DNA of 64,000 nt from Callorhinus ursinus. Lineage: Eukaryota > Chordata > Mammalia > Carnivora > Otariidae. The stretch is from assembly GCF_003265705.1 (NCBI RefSeq), contig NW_020313168.1, positions 4,522,462 to 4,586,461 on the forward strand, given 5' to 3'. The notes below the pieces were generated by a model, which ran no database searches, was not told the DNA's origin, and worked only from the letters and a program-made list of their open reading frames with translations. A program made the translations under genes and the position numbers. The first letter of the stretch is position 1, and each line of letters starts with the position of its first letter. Below are positions 11,905 through 23,900 of the stretch, one piece after another.

Positions 11905-12300
11905 GTGTGTCGGTTAACTACTGCTGTGTAACAAATTGTCACAAACTTAGTGGCTTACAATGACACACGGTTAACATCGCCTGGCTTCTGTGAGTCAGGA
12001 ATATGTGCGTGGCTGGGCTGGGCTCCGGGCTGCAGAGGGTCTCATAGATGGCAGTCCAGGGGCTGGCTGGGGCAGGGTCTCCTCTGAAGGTTCAACGAGG
12101 GAAGGATACACATCCAAGTTGACGTGGTTGTTGCCAGAACTGAGCTCCGTGGAGGCTCTTAAACTGAAGGCCTCGGTTTTGCACCAGCTAGAACTGAGCT
12201 CCTTGACATGTGGGACTCCCCGACTCAGCAACTTGTCCATCAAGGGAAGACGGTCTGCTGGAAAGATGGAAACCATGATCTCGTAATCTGATCACGGAGC
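11905..12300 (+). mobile_element. Ancient LTR-like (ERVL/MaLR-type) repeat
   Basis: Begins gtcggttaactactgctgtg and continues taacaaattgtcacaaactt, agtggcttacaatgacacac and ttctgtgagtcaggaatatg. This is the widespread mammalian repeat beginning tgttagttatctattgctgtgtaacaaa. I recognise the repeat but not its exact family name with certainty. Confidence 0.55.
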
Positions 12301-13084
12301 TGGCCGCCCTGAATACCGGGAGGCGGGCAAGCTTTGGGACCATCGTAGAAACAGCCTGCCCCAAGGAGGCCACAAGTGGAGATCTTGTCAGCGGTCCTGG
12401 TCTCTGGGTCTTCCCAGCCCAGGTGCCAGTGAGGTGAGCCTTCACGTGCTCCCCACACCGCACCTCCCACGTCGTCTGCTGGCCTGAGACCTCCGGCCCC
12501 AGCCACCGCCCGGGCCCCCTGCCTCTGCTCACATTTTCTTCTCTGTCGTCCGTCAATGTCTTGCTAGTCCTTTCCCTGGACCTCCCACCCAGGGTTCCAG
12601 GCCCGAGTGGTCAGACGTGGCTCTGATAAGCCATCCGGGGGGATTGCTCCGGTCCTCTGTCCTGAGCGGGTCCTGGTCACACCAGGTGTGGGCTATCTTT
12701 GCTTCTTCAGCTCGGCTCAGCACATCTGCTGCTGACTGTTCCCTAACTTGTGCTGTCCCTGAGCTTGAACTTGTCAGAGGACTGCGGCCTTGCTGCATGT
12801 GCAGAGTTTACGGTAAAGGTGTGGCTACTCTGACACCCGCATATGCAATGTGGGAGAGCGCGTTGCTCCCACCTGTCCGGAAAGCACTCTGGCAAATATG
12901 TGTCAGGAGCTTTGTCCTCTTAATTACATTGTTTTTTCATTGGCTGATTCAACACATATTTCTTGATTACTCATTATGGCCCCTTCCCTCTAATGCTTCT
13001 AGTTGGGTCAGGAAAACAGACATTAACCAAACCAACATAGTCAAGAAGGTGCAATCAGAGTATACCCTAAAAGCTTCACATCTG

Positions 13085-13345
13085 GTCCGGGGTCAGGGAG
13101 GGCTTCTTGTAGGAGGGGGGACTGGGCTGAGGTCAGAAAGATGAGCCAGGATTAACCAGGAGGAACGGAGGGGAAGGAGACGACAGGCAGAGAGCAGCCT
13201 GTGCAAAGGCCCCTCGGTGGGAGGGAATGTGGTCCCTGCGGGGAACTGGAGGACGCAGGAGGCTTGAGCCCAGAGAAGCTGGAGAGATGGTGGAGGAAGC
13301 AGGCCTTACAGGCACTTTAATGACTTGGACCTTTACCCTAAAAAA
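13085..13345 (+). repeat. L2-type fragment
   Basis: Has ggtcagggagggcttcttgt, gaacggaggggaaggagacg, gagcagcctgtgcaaaggcc and aatgacttggacctttaccc, the usual L2 3'-region phrases (gaaggcttcctggaggaggtg, gcaaaggccctgaggc). Diverged. Confidence 0.5.
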
Positions 13346-14079
13346 GAACAGGAGGTCAGGGAAAGGTCCCAAGAGGGAGAAGTGGGGCTGGCAGGAGCAG
13401 CCTGGCCCTCCGGAACAGCCGTCTAGATGGACTGCAAGCGACAGGAGGGGGCCAGAGTCCAGGGGGAGCCTGAGGCAGTGTTCCAGGCTGGGACGGTGGT
13501 GGGGCTCAGGGCAGGGGGATGGTCAGATGCAAAGAGAGAAATTGCAGCGGCTCAGAAGGGAGCCCCAGAGGCAAAATCACCCGGGCCTGGGGATGGGCCG
13601 CATCAGGGCGGCTCAGAGAGACGAAAGAGGGGCGGACGGGGGACAGGCTGAGCTGCGGGCATGTCGTGTTGCGGAGGCTTCCAAGCATCCAAGGCGGGCC
13701 ATCAGCTGGGCGGTGGCGTCTGTGCTTGGGCATCAGGCGGGTCTCGGCTGTCAAGATCCCTCCCGGAGTCTGCTGGGAGGTGGGAGGCGAACAGACAGAC
13801 ACACAGACAACAGGTGTGCCCCGGACCTCCTCAGCAGCCTGCCGGCGGTGCGGGAAATTAAAGCCAGTATTCAGGAACAGCTTTAGCGTTCAAGAAGTAA
13901 CAGCCCCGTCTTCGGTGGGAGAGTATGCAAAGCTTCGGCGAGTGCCAAAGGAAGACTTTGGGGAAAGTTTCAGAACTAGATAGGGGTGATGTTTGCACAC
14001 CATGAATGCGTTAAATGCCACCGACTTGCTCGCCTTAAATGGTTATTTTATTTTATGTGATTTTCGCTTCAATAAGTTT

Positions 14080-14275
14080 TTTTTTTTTTTAAGATTTTAT
14101 TTATTTGACACAGAGAGACCCAGCGAGAGAGGGAACACAAGCAGGGGGAGTGGGAGAGGGAGAAGCAGGCTTCCCGCCGAGCAGGGAGCCCGATGCGGGG
14201 CTCGATCCCAGGGCCCCGGGATCACGACCTGAGCCGAAAGCAGTCGCTTAACCAACTGAGCCACCCAGGCACCCC
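14080..14275 (-). mobile_element. Carnivore tRNA-derived SINE, reverse orientation
   Basis: Poly-T, aagattttatttatttgaca, body, and the reverse complement of the head (ctgagccacccaggcacccc). A direct repeat tcaataagtt flanks it (about 14070-14079 and 14277-14286). Confidence 0.93.
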
Positions 14276-14308
14276 GTCAATAAGTTATTTTTAAAAAATG
14301 AAGGTTGC

Positions 14309-14405
14309 GGGCTGGGCTCAGTCGGTGGAGTGCAGTGTGCGACTCTTGATCTCGGGGTCGTGAGTTCGAGCCCCGCGTTGGGCACAGAGTTTACTTAAAA
14401 AACAA
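14309..14405 (+). mobile_element. Short carnivore tRNA-SINE variant
   Basis: Reads ggctgggctcagtcggtgga, ctcttgatctcggggtcgtg, agttcgagccccgcgttggg, then cacagagtttacttaaaaaa. This is the short form lacking the CT-rich tail. The tRNA-like B-box region (gttcgagcc) is visible. It sits only about 35 bp from the previous SINE, in the opposite orientation. Confidence 0.8.
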
Positions 14406-17400
14406 AAAGAAGGCTGCAAGGGCCGTAGGTACACAGAGATCTTGTCTAGAAAACAGAAAGATGACGCATATAGTAAAATAAAAACATTAAAATATAGGAA
14501 GTGTTACACCGGATGCTAACAGCAGTGCCTACCCGTCATGGGATTAGGGGTGGCTTGGTTTCTTCTTTGTATTTTTCTGTGTTTTCCATGAAAACGTATA
14601 TTGCTCTCATCATCTGGGAAAACAGCCGCCCACACCATGTGTACACGTACGGACAGACACCTGTGTTTGAGGTCGATGTTGGTATACTTTCACAGCTTTG
14701 TCTGACCTTCGGATCTTTTCAGTCAAACTCATCATTATCAGGACCTCAAGCAGGGTTTTTTTTTTTACATTGGGGCAGTTTGGACTGCCGACTTTCAAAG
14801 TGACTTTAACCTTCGTTTCAATGGGTGGTTTTCTCGTGAGCCCATTCTACGGAATATGGGGCACGGAGTCCGAGGTCACCCAGGGCCCGCACGCTAGGAT
14901 TTCCCTCCCCATGAAGCACAGCTTCTCCCGCGGCCACGAAAGCCAGTGCTGGGCCCCAAATCCTGAGAGTCCGAATCTGCCATTCTTGCAGGTGGGGCAT
15001 CAAACAGCGGCTGAGGCCCCTCGAGGGAGAGATCGGTCCTGGACTCTTGCGGAGTGCCTCCTCGGACAAGGCGCTTCCCTCCCTCGCCAGCAGCCTGAGG
15101 AAGGGTGGCCCTTCTGAAGGATTAACCTGGCACCACGGATCCAAATAAGACCTCCACTTCCCGCCCCTCTCTCGGGAGCCCCTGCCCGTCTCCAGGACGC
15201 ATTCCACGATGCTCTCAGGGTTCCTCATTGTACGGAGAAGGGCTCCGAGGTCACAAAGCATCCACACTTATATCAAACAAAACTAACTGGGCAGCATTTT
15301 GCCGTAGGACTTCTCAGAGCCTTTAACGTGCTCGAAGATGCTGTGAGGCTCCAACAAGGGTTAGAGTACACAGCATTTCCCAAACTTGGGACACCAGGAC
15401 TCTTTCATTACAAGTGCCTTGCGGTTCTGCGGGACATTCTCTGCGCAAGGAGGCTGGTAGGAGGGCCCTGGGTCGGTGGGGGCGGGGAGGGCCGCCCATC
15501 AGCCAGGGAAGTCCGCCAGGCTCCAAGGTCAGCTGCAAATGAAGGCTCCTCGACCCTGGGCCTGCTCTCCTTTGCCCTTGTCACTTCCTGCTGGCCTTGC
15601 CCACTCCTCCCGTCCTCTCCACTGCCCTCTGGGAGGAGGAGCCAGGATGAGCTTTCTGATGGGAAAACCGCCGGGCCCTGGGGTGAGGCGGGAAAGGGAC
15701 TGGCATCCTTGGCGACCCCGCACCCGTGCTTTCTGCTCAGGGGCAGGGGGAATCCCCAGCAACGTGGAGAGGAAGGCCCGAGGCAAGCCCCCATTTGGAG
15801 CTCAGCCCTCTATTCGCCCAGGAGCACATCCCGCCTCTGCGCCTCTGCTCGTGCCCCCCTGGGCCCCCTAGCATACCCTCCGGCCCTGGAGCCCCTCTGC
15901 CTCCGTGGGGCTGTTTCTCCCGCCGGGAGGAAGTGCAGGGAGAAGCCAGATTCATCTCTGTCCACTGGCCTCTCCCAGGGCAGGAGTGGCCTTCCCTCCC
16001 TCAGGGCCCTGTGCAGAGGCGCCCCATAAGCAGCCGACAGCCGAGTGCCGGAACCAGAGCCCCACGCGGGACGCGCGGGCTGAGAAAAGCCAAGTGTCTC
16101 CTCTTCTCATAAGAGCCATCATGTTACAGTTCTCCAGAGTAAGTGAATCTTAATTTGCTTTCATTAAAAGCATAAATAAATACAGGGCCTGCCAGGGGCT
16201 GTGGCTGCAGGTGCCGCGGGCCACGGGGGGGGGGGGGGCGGGCACACTCTGGCGCTCTTGGCACACTCGGCTCAGCCCTCATGCTCTGCAGGTGTCCCTT
16301 GGCGAAGTTGCAGGACCAAACGCAGAATGCCCAGTGAGATTTGAACTTCCAGGTGAGCAGCAAATAATTTCTGTGGTATGACTATGTCCCGTGTAGTATT
16401 TAAGACATAAAGGTATACTTCTAAAAAATTATTGTTTATCTGAAATTAGCATGTAACGGGGCATCCTATATTTTTACTTGCTAGATCTGGAAACTCTGGC
16501 CTGGGCCCCTGGACCTAGGCTGGCCGTCCTGGAGAGGAGCTTTGACCATCCCCCAGTCGGGGTTTCCAGACAGCAAGCCGGGGACTGGGGCCGTGCCCCC
16601 GACAAGTGTTCCGGTCAGAAGCAAAATGAGACCGGTGAGGGCAATACAAAGAGGTGGGTTTCTGGTTTTTGTTTTTGTTCACCCTTTTCTCTTTTGTGAA
16701 AGCCTAAGATATTCAAAGGACTGGTCTTTCTTCTGAAATCTTCCTCTCCTGTGTAAATGCTCCCCACCCCCCACCCCTGCTCTCAGAGCTGTTCCCCGAA
16801 TGTGGGGCCATGAGGCCTGGCTGTGTGCCCTCCCTGTTATGCCTCTTCCTAGCTGGGAACCTTGGAAAAAGCACTTAACCTCTCTGCTCTTTCACTTCCT
16901 TACGCATGGAGTGGAGGTCATGACCTCTCCAAGGCCACAGGCTTGCTCAGGATTGGCTAGAGGCCACCCTGGTACATCCACGGGCAGACGCTCGTCACGT
17001 GGCTCGTTTAGGATGTGTGCACTTTGCCGTGTCATGCTGTAATTCAACAAAATAGTTTCTAAGAAAATAAAGTTCAGTTAGCAAAGAGGCTTCCAATAGA
17101 GAGAAGCTTACCCCATTTATCTTGCAAGGAGATATTATTACCTCCAACTTTGCAATGGAAACGTGAATTTATTACCCATTGTCTGCACACAGCTGCAGAG
17201 CCCGCCACTACGGAGGGAAAAAGATGTGTAGCTGAGCGCATATTTGGGTCAGCTTGATGAGGTTGCATTTTTAAAAGTTAACCTTCAAACCCATTACATT
17301 CCGGGAAACTGAAAATTTACACTGGTTTTCTATTTGCAATGGATTTACAACAAAAGGAAATACTTAAAGCTTAAAAAAGTAGATGGCACTTTAAGTTCAT

Positions 17401-17480
17401 TTTCCAAGTCATCTCATATAGCAAAGGCAGATAAACTATAAAAAGAGAAATTTAAAAGACATAGCCGGAAGAAAACTGAA
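14405..17480. other. Intergenic, old repeats only
   Basis: No supportable gene. AT-rich repeat-like sequence at 14.4-14.8 kb, a G14 run at 16225-16238, a diverged interspersed repeat around 16360-16500 (tatttttacttgctagatctgg), and a MIR-like piece around 16840-16940 (aaaaagcacttaacctctctgc). Open frames near 15.3-16.1 kb are GC-driven and match nothing I know. Confidence 0.5.
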
Positions 17481-17488
17481 GATCCATG

Positions 17489-17699
17489 GGGCGCCTGTGT
17501 GGCTCAGTCGGTTAAGTGTCTGCCTTCGGCTCAGGTCATGATCCCAGGGTCCTCGGATCAAGTCCCGCATCGGGCTCCTTGCTAAGCAGGGAGCTTGCCT
17601 CTCCCTCTCCCTCTGCTGCTCCCCCTGCTTGTGCTCTCTCTCTCCCAATCTGACAAATAAATAAATAAAAATCCTAAAAAAAACTATTAAAAAAAAAAA
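17489..17699 (+). mobile_element. Carnivore tRNA-derived SINE
   Basis: Head ggggcgcctgtgtggctcag, full body, ccccctgcttgtgctctctc, aaataaataaataaaaatcc and a mixed A-rich tail. The imperfect duplications ctgaagatcc and cctaagatcc are near the ends. Confidence 0.93.
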
Positions 17700-17749
17700 C
17701 AACCTAAGATCCCCATCTCCATGTAACAGATACTGAAAGGAGATGGTGG

Positions 17750-17782
17750 AGTGGGGTGGGGGTGGGGGTGGGGGTGGGGGGG
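17750..17782 (+). repeat. (GGGGGT)n tract, G-quadruplex-capable
   Basis: Six G-runs of four to seven separated by single T (gtggggtgggggtgggggtg and onward to ggggggg). Meets the standard G3+N1-7 quadruplex rule several times over. Confidence 0.9.
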
Positions 17783-18059
17783 TCTGGCTGGGGCTACGCC
17801 GTGGGTGGGTTGGGGCAGGGCTCCCTGCCGTGTGTCTGGAGAAGTGGAAAGGAGCAACTATAGTTTCTGAGCCATGACACCCAGGGACTCAGCAGCTGGG
17901 TCCCCAGCATCCCCCCACGAGGTGGGCACTCCCAGCCAACAACAAACGGCTTCATTGCTCTGCAGTGGGGCCCCCAGCAGGCCAGGTGGAGGCAGCGAGA
18001 TGATGGGGGATGGACGGAGAGGGGAAGAGATTGGAGAGACAGAAACATCGACCCAAGAT

Positions 18060-18185
18060 GAACCTACAAACCTGATCCCCAAAACATGGGCTAAGCTAAT
18101 GCTGGTAAAGACAATCCAGAAGATCAACCATGCAGATATAAAATCACTCCTGGTGAAGTGGAAATAATAGAGGAATCTGAAAATG
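18060..18185 (+). mobile_element. Old L1-derived (L1M-like) fragment, left part
   Basis: Adenine-rich sequence before the SINE insertion, with agatataaaatcactcctgg. Together with the part right of the SINE it resembles the ORF1/inter-ORF region of old L1M elements. No open frame remains. Confidence 0.45.
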
Positions 18186-18191
18186 ATTTTC

Positions 18192-18366
18192 ACACTATTG
18201 ACTGATTGATTGAGAGAGAGTGAGCGCACGTGAGCAGGGCAGCGGGGCACAGGGAGAGGGAGAGAGAGAGTCCCAAGCAGGCTCCATGCTGAGACCCTGA
18301 GATCCTGACCTGAGCCGAAATCAAGAGTCAGATGCTTAACCGACTGAGCCACCCAGACGCCCCTGC
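18192..18366 (-). mobile_element. Carnivore tRNA-derived SINE, reverse orientation
   Basis: Reverse head (accgactgagccacccagac) at the right end, purine-rich tail at the left. The direct repeats aaatgattttca and aaatggttttca on the two sides differ by one base. Inserted into an older L1-like fragment. Confidence 0.9.
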
Positions 18367-18985
18367 AAATGGTTTTCAAATAAAATGGAAATGAGAAGTT
18401 TCAAAGTTAAAGCTCGACAGACAGAATATATGTTATCGGACACACTGAGGAATGAGGTAGTTGGCAGATATTGCCGAGAATGTGGCCCAGAAATAAACAA
18501 ATGAAGCAGATAAGAACAAGAAGTTACAGGTAAGAAACGCAGAGAGCGGATCAAGAAGTTCCAGAGTATATCTCACAGGGGCTTCAGAAGAAGAAAATAG
18601 AAGGAATGATATAAAAAGTAATGTTCTGAAACATAATTGCTGAAAGCTCTCAAAAACTAAAAAAGAAACGTGCTGTGCCAGATCAATAAACACCCATTCA
18701 TAATTAGAGACGTCAGGGCGAACCTGCGGCACATCCAAGGACACAGAAAAGTCGGAAATGCTATCAGAGACAATAAAATCATCCATGGAGAAATGAGAAT
18801 CCAGCAGGTTTCTTGCAGTCTGGGGCAATCCGTCCACTGGCCGAAGGAACCCAGCGGCCATTCTAGAATTCTAGAGCCAGCTAAGCTCTTCCTTAGCAGT
18901 GCGAACAAAGCACATTTCCAACATGCAAAGTCTGAGAAAGAGTTCCCTAACCACAAACCATCCCTGAAAATTTACCAAGGGTGAA
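18367..18985 (+). mobile_element. Old L1-derived (L1M-like) fragment, right part
   Basis: A-rich sequence with ctcaaaaactaaaaaagaaa, cacccattcataattagaga, gaattctagagccagctaag and acatgcaaagtctgagaaag. These resemble the L1M stretch containing aattctatacccagcaaaa and caaagtctgagaga. Diverged; coding potential lost. Confidence 0.5.
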
Positions 18986-18987
18986 CA

Positions 18988-19137
18988 CAGGGGCGCCTGG
19001 GGGGCTCAGTCGTTAGGCGTCTGCCTTCGGCTCCGGCCATGATCCCAGGGTCCTGGGATCGAGTCCCGCTCTGGGCTCCCTGCTCCGCGGGGCATCTGCT
19101 TCTCCCCCGGCCCCTCCCTGCCACTCCCCCTGCTTGT

Positions 19138-19175
<38 letters not shown>

Positions 19176-19228
19176 AAATGAAAAAATAAAATCTTTTTTA
19201 AAAAAAAAAATTTTAAAAAAAAAAAAAA
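18988..19228 (+). mobile_element. Carnivore tRNA-derived SINE with long (CT)n
   Basis: Head ggggcgcctggggggctcag, body gggatcgagtcccgctctgg, (CT) about 16 repeats at 19138-19171, then aaaaaataaaatc and an A/T-rich tail. The long CT microsatellite probably varies in length between individuals. Confidence 0.93.
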
Positions 19229-19649
19229 CGAGAGACTGCGGAAACCCTTCTCAGTTCAACAGAAGAGAGAAGAGGACTCAGAGAGACGTGATAAATAAAA
19301 CCATAAAATCGAATGGCAGAGGAAAGTCCAAATAAGCCAGTTACGTAGAATGATGTGAACAGGAAGGTTAACACACACAATTCTAGGTGTTGCTTACAGA
19401 TATTTATACAAGTAAAAAAAAAAAAGTATAAAATTATAAATGCAAAGACATTAGGGCAGCCGTTAGCTCCGGGGAAGGAGGAAGAAGTTCTATGTGTGAC
19501 CTTGTGTTGTTAACATGTATCGGGAGAGGGGGAAGGAGGGTCTGAATCACATGTGGCGGGACGCTCTCCTTTGCTAGCACTAGGCGGCGTAAACAGGTGT
19601 TTGTTGTATGGCTCTCCATTTTTCTGATGCTTGAAATATTTCATCATTT

Positions 19650-19849
19650 TTTTAAGATTTATTTATTTATTTTAGAGAGAGAGAAAGTGAACGGGGCAAG
19701 GGGCAGAGGGAGAGGGAGAAAAATCCTCAAGCAGACTCCCTGCTGAGTGCAGGGCCCCACGAAGGGCTCGATCCCAGGACCCTGTGATCATGACCCGAGC
19801 CGAAATCAGGAGTCGGACGCCTAACCGACTGAGCCACCCGGGCGCCCCG
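19650..19849 (-). mobile_element. Carnivore tRNA-derived SINE, reverse orientation
   Basis: ttaagatttatttatttatt at the left, reverse head actgagccacccgggcgccc at the right. Flanking direct repeats resemble tatttcatc. Body typical, including tcgatcccaggaccctgtga. Confidence 0.93.
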
Positions 19850-20952
19850 GTATTTCATCTTTTCCGCGTACATTCAGGGGCCCCGAAATAGACACTCTAC
19901 CCTGAGTCCTACCTGTGCAATTCAGTGTCCCGTCCAGGCTCCAGTCCGGGGCCCGCGGGCCAATGTCCTTCCTGTCATGGCTCTTGAGAAGGGCATCCAC
20001 CAGGTGAGTGAAAAGTCGGGAAGGTAGAATTGGGAACCACACACAGGAAGCCCACCTTTAAAAGGACCACAAAGACAGACCCCGCAGGACTCCCCTTCTC
20101 TGGGGTCCCTAGGCAGTCAGATGCCTTGAGATAGTGGGGTGGTGGGGGCCGGGGCTGGGGGGGGGGGGTTAGAGTTTCATGGGGACAGAGTTTCAGTTGT
20201 GCAAGATGGAAGAGTTCTGGAGACAAATGGTGGTGAGGGCTACACAACAGTGTGAATGGACCTGACGCCCCGGAACAGGATGCTGAGAAGGGGGTGAGGC
20301 GGGAAATTTTGTGTTATGTGTATTTTACCACGATAAAAAAAGGGACTCCGGTTCCCCGTCCACCGCTGTGAGCGCTCGGAGGTGGCAAGCACTGTCCTCA
20401 TTCCACACCAGCTCCCGTGGGTCCCAGGACGTCCTGCAAACTCGCCGACGGCGGGTCAGGAGCCCCGCACGGGGATGGATGCTCCTTCTGGATAGAGAGA
20501 GATGGTCGTGGTGGCTGTCCTCAGGGGTGGTTCGTTTTCATAAACGCCCTTTTAATGTTAAATGAGCTGAGATCTGCTTTCGCCCCACTCCCGAGTTTAC
20601 CCTGCGTCTCCCCTTCCCGCCCCCGGGCGGCCCCTTCCAGCACCCGGACAAACGCGGGAATGCACCAGAGGCTGAAGGGCCCCAGAGGGACCGACCCGAG
20701 CAATCCTGTAAGTGGACTAAATCCCCTTACCACCGTCCCCCAAGGCGGAACATTCCAACAGCCCCCAGAGACCACCAGGGCCGCCGAAGAGCCCCTGCGT
20801 GGGGAGGATTTTCTGAGACCTTAATTTACACACCTTTTCCCTGTATTTCCCCAAACCCCGATTCTAAGGTGTCAGGGATTTGGGGCAGGGCGTGAAGCAG
20901 ACGCTGATGGCAGACAGTGTCCCCTCTTGCCTTTCAAGAAGAGTTCTGCTGG

Positions 20953-20993
<41 letters not shown>

Positions 20994-23900
20994 GTGGGGG
21001 TGGGGGGCAGGTTGTGCAGGAGGGAGGGGTGCCTTGAGAGAGAGTGAGACACAAACAGGAGACCCCGTGTGCAGACAAGAGGACGGAGGGCGGTGGGAGG
21101 TCAGCAGGGGCTGGCCCGACACACCTGGAGGGAACCGCTGTAGGGCACCCTGGGAAGGTGGCCTGGGGCACTTGGGGATCCCTGTGCCCAGATGCAGAGC
21201 CAAGAGTCAGAAAGGACCCCGAGGTTGCCATGGTGGGCATCTCGGCAGGACCAAGGCAGAGCAGTGACCAGGGGCCTACCTGGGAGGCCTGGGACCTCGG
21301 CCCAGCCCACGGTGGCAGTGACAGCGGGGGGCGGGGGGAGAGCAGGAATCCCGAATGACAGACAATTTCCTGTGAAAGCAAGCTGGGGGCTTGGGGTCAG
21401 CTCTGAAGACACCGAGGCAATGGGCTTGCTCTGGGCCTCCTGTGTTTGCGGGCTGAGGTTCAGCCCGCTCCCACGACACTCAGATACAAGCCCCAAACCT
21501 GGGATGACTGCCTTCTTGCTGGGGCTCAGCTGCCAGCTTGGGGGGCTGCCGATCACTCGGCGCGCTGCGGTTGCCCAGGGGGGCGGAGGCCGAGTGCGCA
21601 GGGGACCCGTGAGCTCGGAGGGGCTGCTGAACCTCTCTGCGTCTGTTCCTCATCTGTCCGACGGAATGGCAATTCCTGCCTGGCAAGGTGGCTTCAAGAG
21701 CTGAGAAAGGACCCAGCACTGGGCCTGACTCCCAGAAAAACGTGCGCCTTCTGGGGGACACCTTCCCGCCCAGCAGTGCAGCTCGTTGCTCGTCAACGGC
21801 ACAGCCCCACCTTGGGTCAGGAGCCCCCAGCGGGGCAAAGGGGAGCTGAGGGCCCTTTTCCGGGATGTTGGGTGTGGCAGGGGCAGGCTCTGGGGCTGCT
21901 CTGACTTTTCCAGTTAGGAGATGGTTTGGACGGGTGCCTTTCAGGGAGGAGCGTGGCAAGGTCAGGAAACAGCGGGGGGTGGGGAACGGGGGCTGTTCCA
22001 GGAAATGACACTGGGCAGCAGTGGTACAGGATGTGGAGGTAGAGACAGAGGAGCGGACAGGGATGGAAGGGACGGGGCCGGGGAGGTGGGAGAGGTAGGG
22101 TAATGGCGGGAAGGCAGCTGATGGCCGCCTCCTCTGCAGGCTGGAGTTCGTGTCGTGGTGAGTGTAACCAGCTGCCTGCAGGGGCCAAGCTCAGCAGGTC
22201 ATTTTTCTCCCCACTCTGGTGCCCCCACCACCCTTGTTAACCACTCAGGCGCTTCACAGACTTCATGCATTGTCAGCACTAGGAACCACCCAATCTTTGC
22301 TCGTCTAGACTCACTGTCACGTATTAAAATAACCAGACTGGCCTAAACCAAAACTTCAGTGTCACACCCCATTCAAAGCTCCTGCCTACACTCCTCCCTG
22401 CTCCCCACCTCTGGTCCTAAACCTTGCCCCCAGCAAACCCCACTTCCAGATTCTAGCATCCTCTCCAGCCTGCCCCGCGTGCTTTCCCTGCACTGATTCA
22501 CTGAAGCCCCATCACGTTCCCATCCACAGATGAGGAACGTAAGCACAGAGAGGTGAAGTGACCTGTTGAAGGTCACCCAGCCGCTCAGTGGATGAGCCTC
22601 AACTCCATCCCAGGCAGCACCCCTCTCTCTGGCTCTCCAATAACCCTCCGCTGGACTGTTCTGCATGGAACAGCAGAACACCCTGTGTTCTCCGAAATGT
22701 GCAGCCTTCATCCAAAACCCCAGAGCATCAGGGGGAGCACACTGAATGTGCTGGAACCTAGTCTGAGGGAGCCAGGCGGCTCCTGACATGGGTGGGGTGA
22801 GGGAATAAAGCCTCGGTTATTCTCCGCCTTGATCTTTGCTTTTTAAGACTTATTCACAGGCCAGGCTTCCTGGAAATCGGTCCCTGGGCACCTCACCTCA
22901 GGGCACAGGCCCCAGTAGCTCACTTCTGTGCCCCGGGCCGGGCGGCATGCTGACCCGTCTAGCCAGCCAGCAGTGACTCAGCCCTTGGAAATTACAGGCT
23001 TCCGCGGAATGGTGGGTGCCTGTCGGGGAAGGCCGCCCATGGTGAAGGAGGGGGAGGCCAGGCAGAGCCTGCAACAATGTCAGAGGCCTGGGGGTGGGAC
23101 CAAGGCCTCTGCCTGGGGAGCCACAGACAGGCCCCAGCAGGAAAGACGCGGGAGGGGGCAGCCAACAGGCCTGGCGGCGGGACCAGCCCTCCTGGCCCGG
23201 CCAGGTGCCCACGGAGAGAGAGAGAGAGAGAGACTGGCCCTGTGCGAAGACCCGGGCATCTGAAACCTTCCAGGGCTCTGCATCGCTGCGCCTGGGGCCG
23301 GACTGGACGCTGGGCTCACGTTGTCCTGGGCCCGCCGAGCTCTTCCCAGGGCTGAGCGGGGTCCGACTCACCTGTGCGCCCCTTCCCACTCCCACCTTCC
23401 TCAGAGCACAGAGCCGGGTGCCGAAAGGCACTTTCTATGGAAAGAAATGGAAAAGGAAGGAAAAGAACTGGGCTCTTGTGGTGCCCCTTTCTTCTTGCCC
23501 ACACGCCCACAGCGGCCCTGCGAGCCGCCCCCACTGTCCCCACAGTGGTGGGGCAAGAGGGGCCTGACGGGTTCCGAAAGACAGCAGCCCTCTGCTCTGG
23601 AACAGAGACGCACACTGAGCTCCGAATTTCCTGGGCCTCCAGCGTGTGGCCGGAAGACAGCGGCCCGGGGCGCCCAGCGGTCCAGAGCCCTCGGGAGGTG
23701 TGCGGCCCCCGCCCCCGTTTGCTGCCAAGTCACCAGGCTTGGCCCCGGAGCAGCAGGGAATGGCTGTCGGGGGCGGGGAGGAAGGAGCTTCTGTCTCGGG
23801 AGGCCACCCCGAAAGGCTGGCACATCCATCCCTACCAACCCCTCCAACCGCAGGGGTGACCGGCAGCAGGGGCTGGCCGCGGCCCCGCCGTGGGGTCTGT

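Noticed and set aside
14309..14400. tRNA-like sequence with A- and B-box character
   Set aside because: It is the tRNA-derived head of a SINE; the same applies to the other SINE heads. No functional tRNA gene seen.
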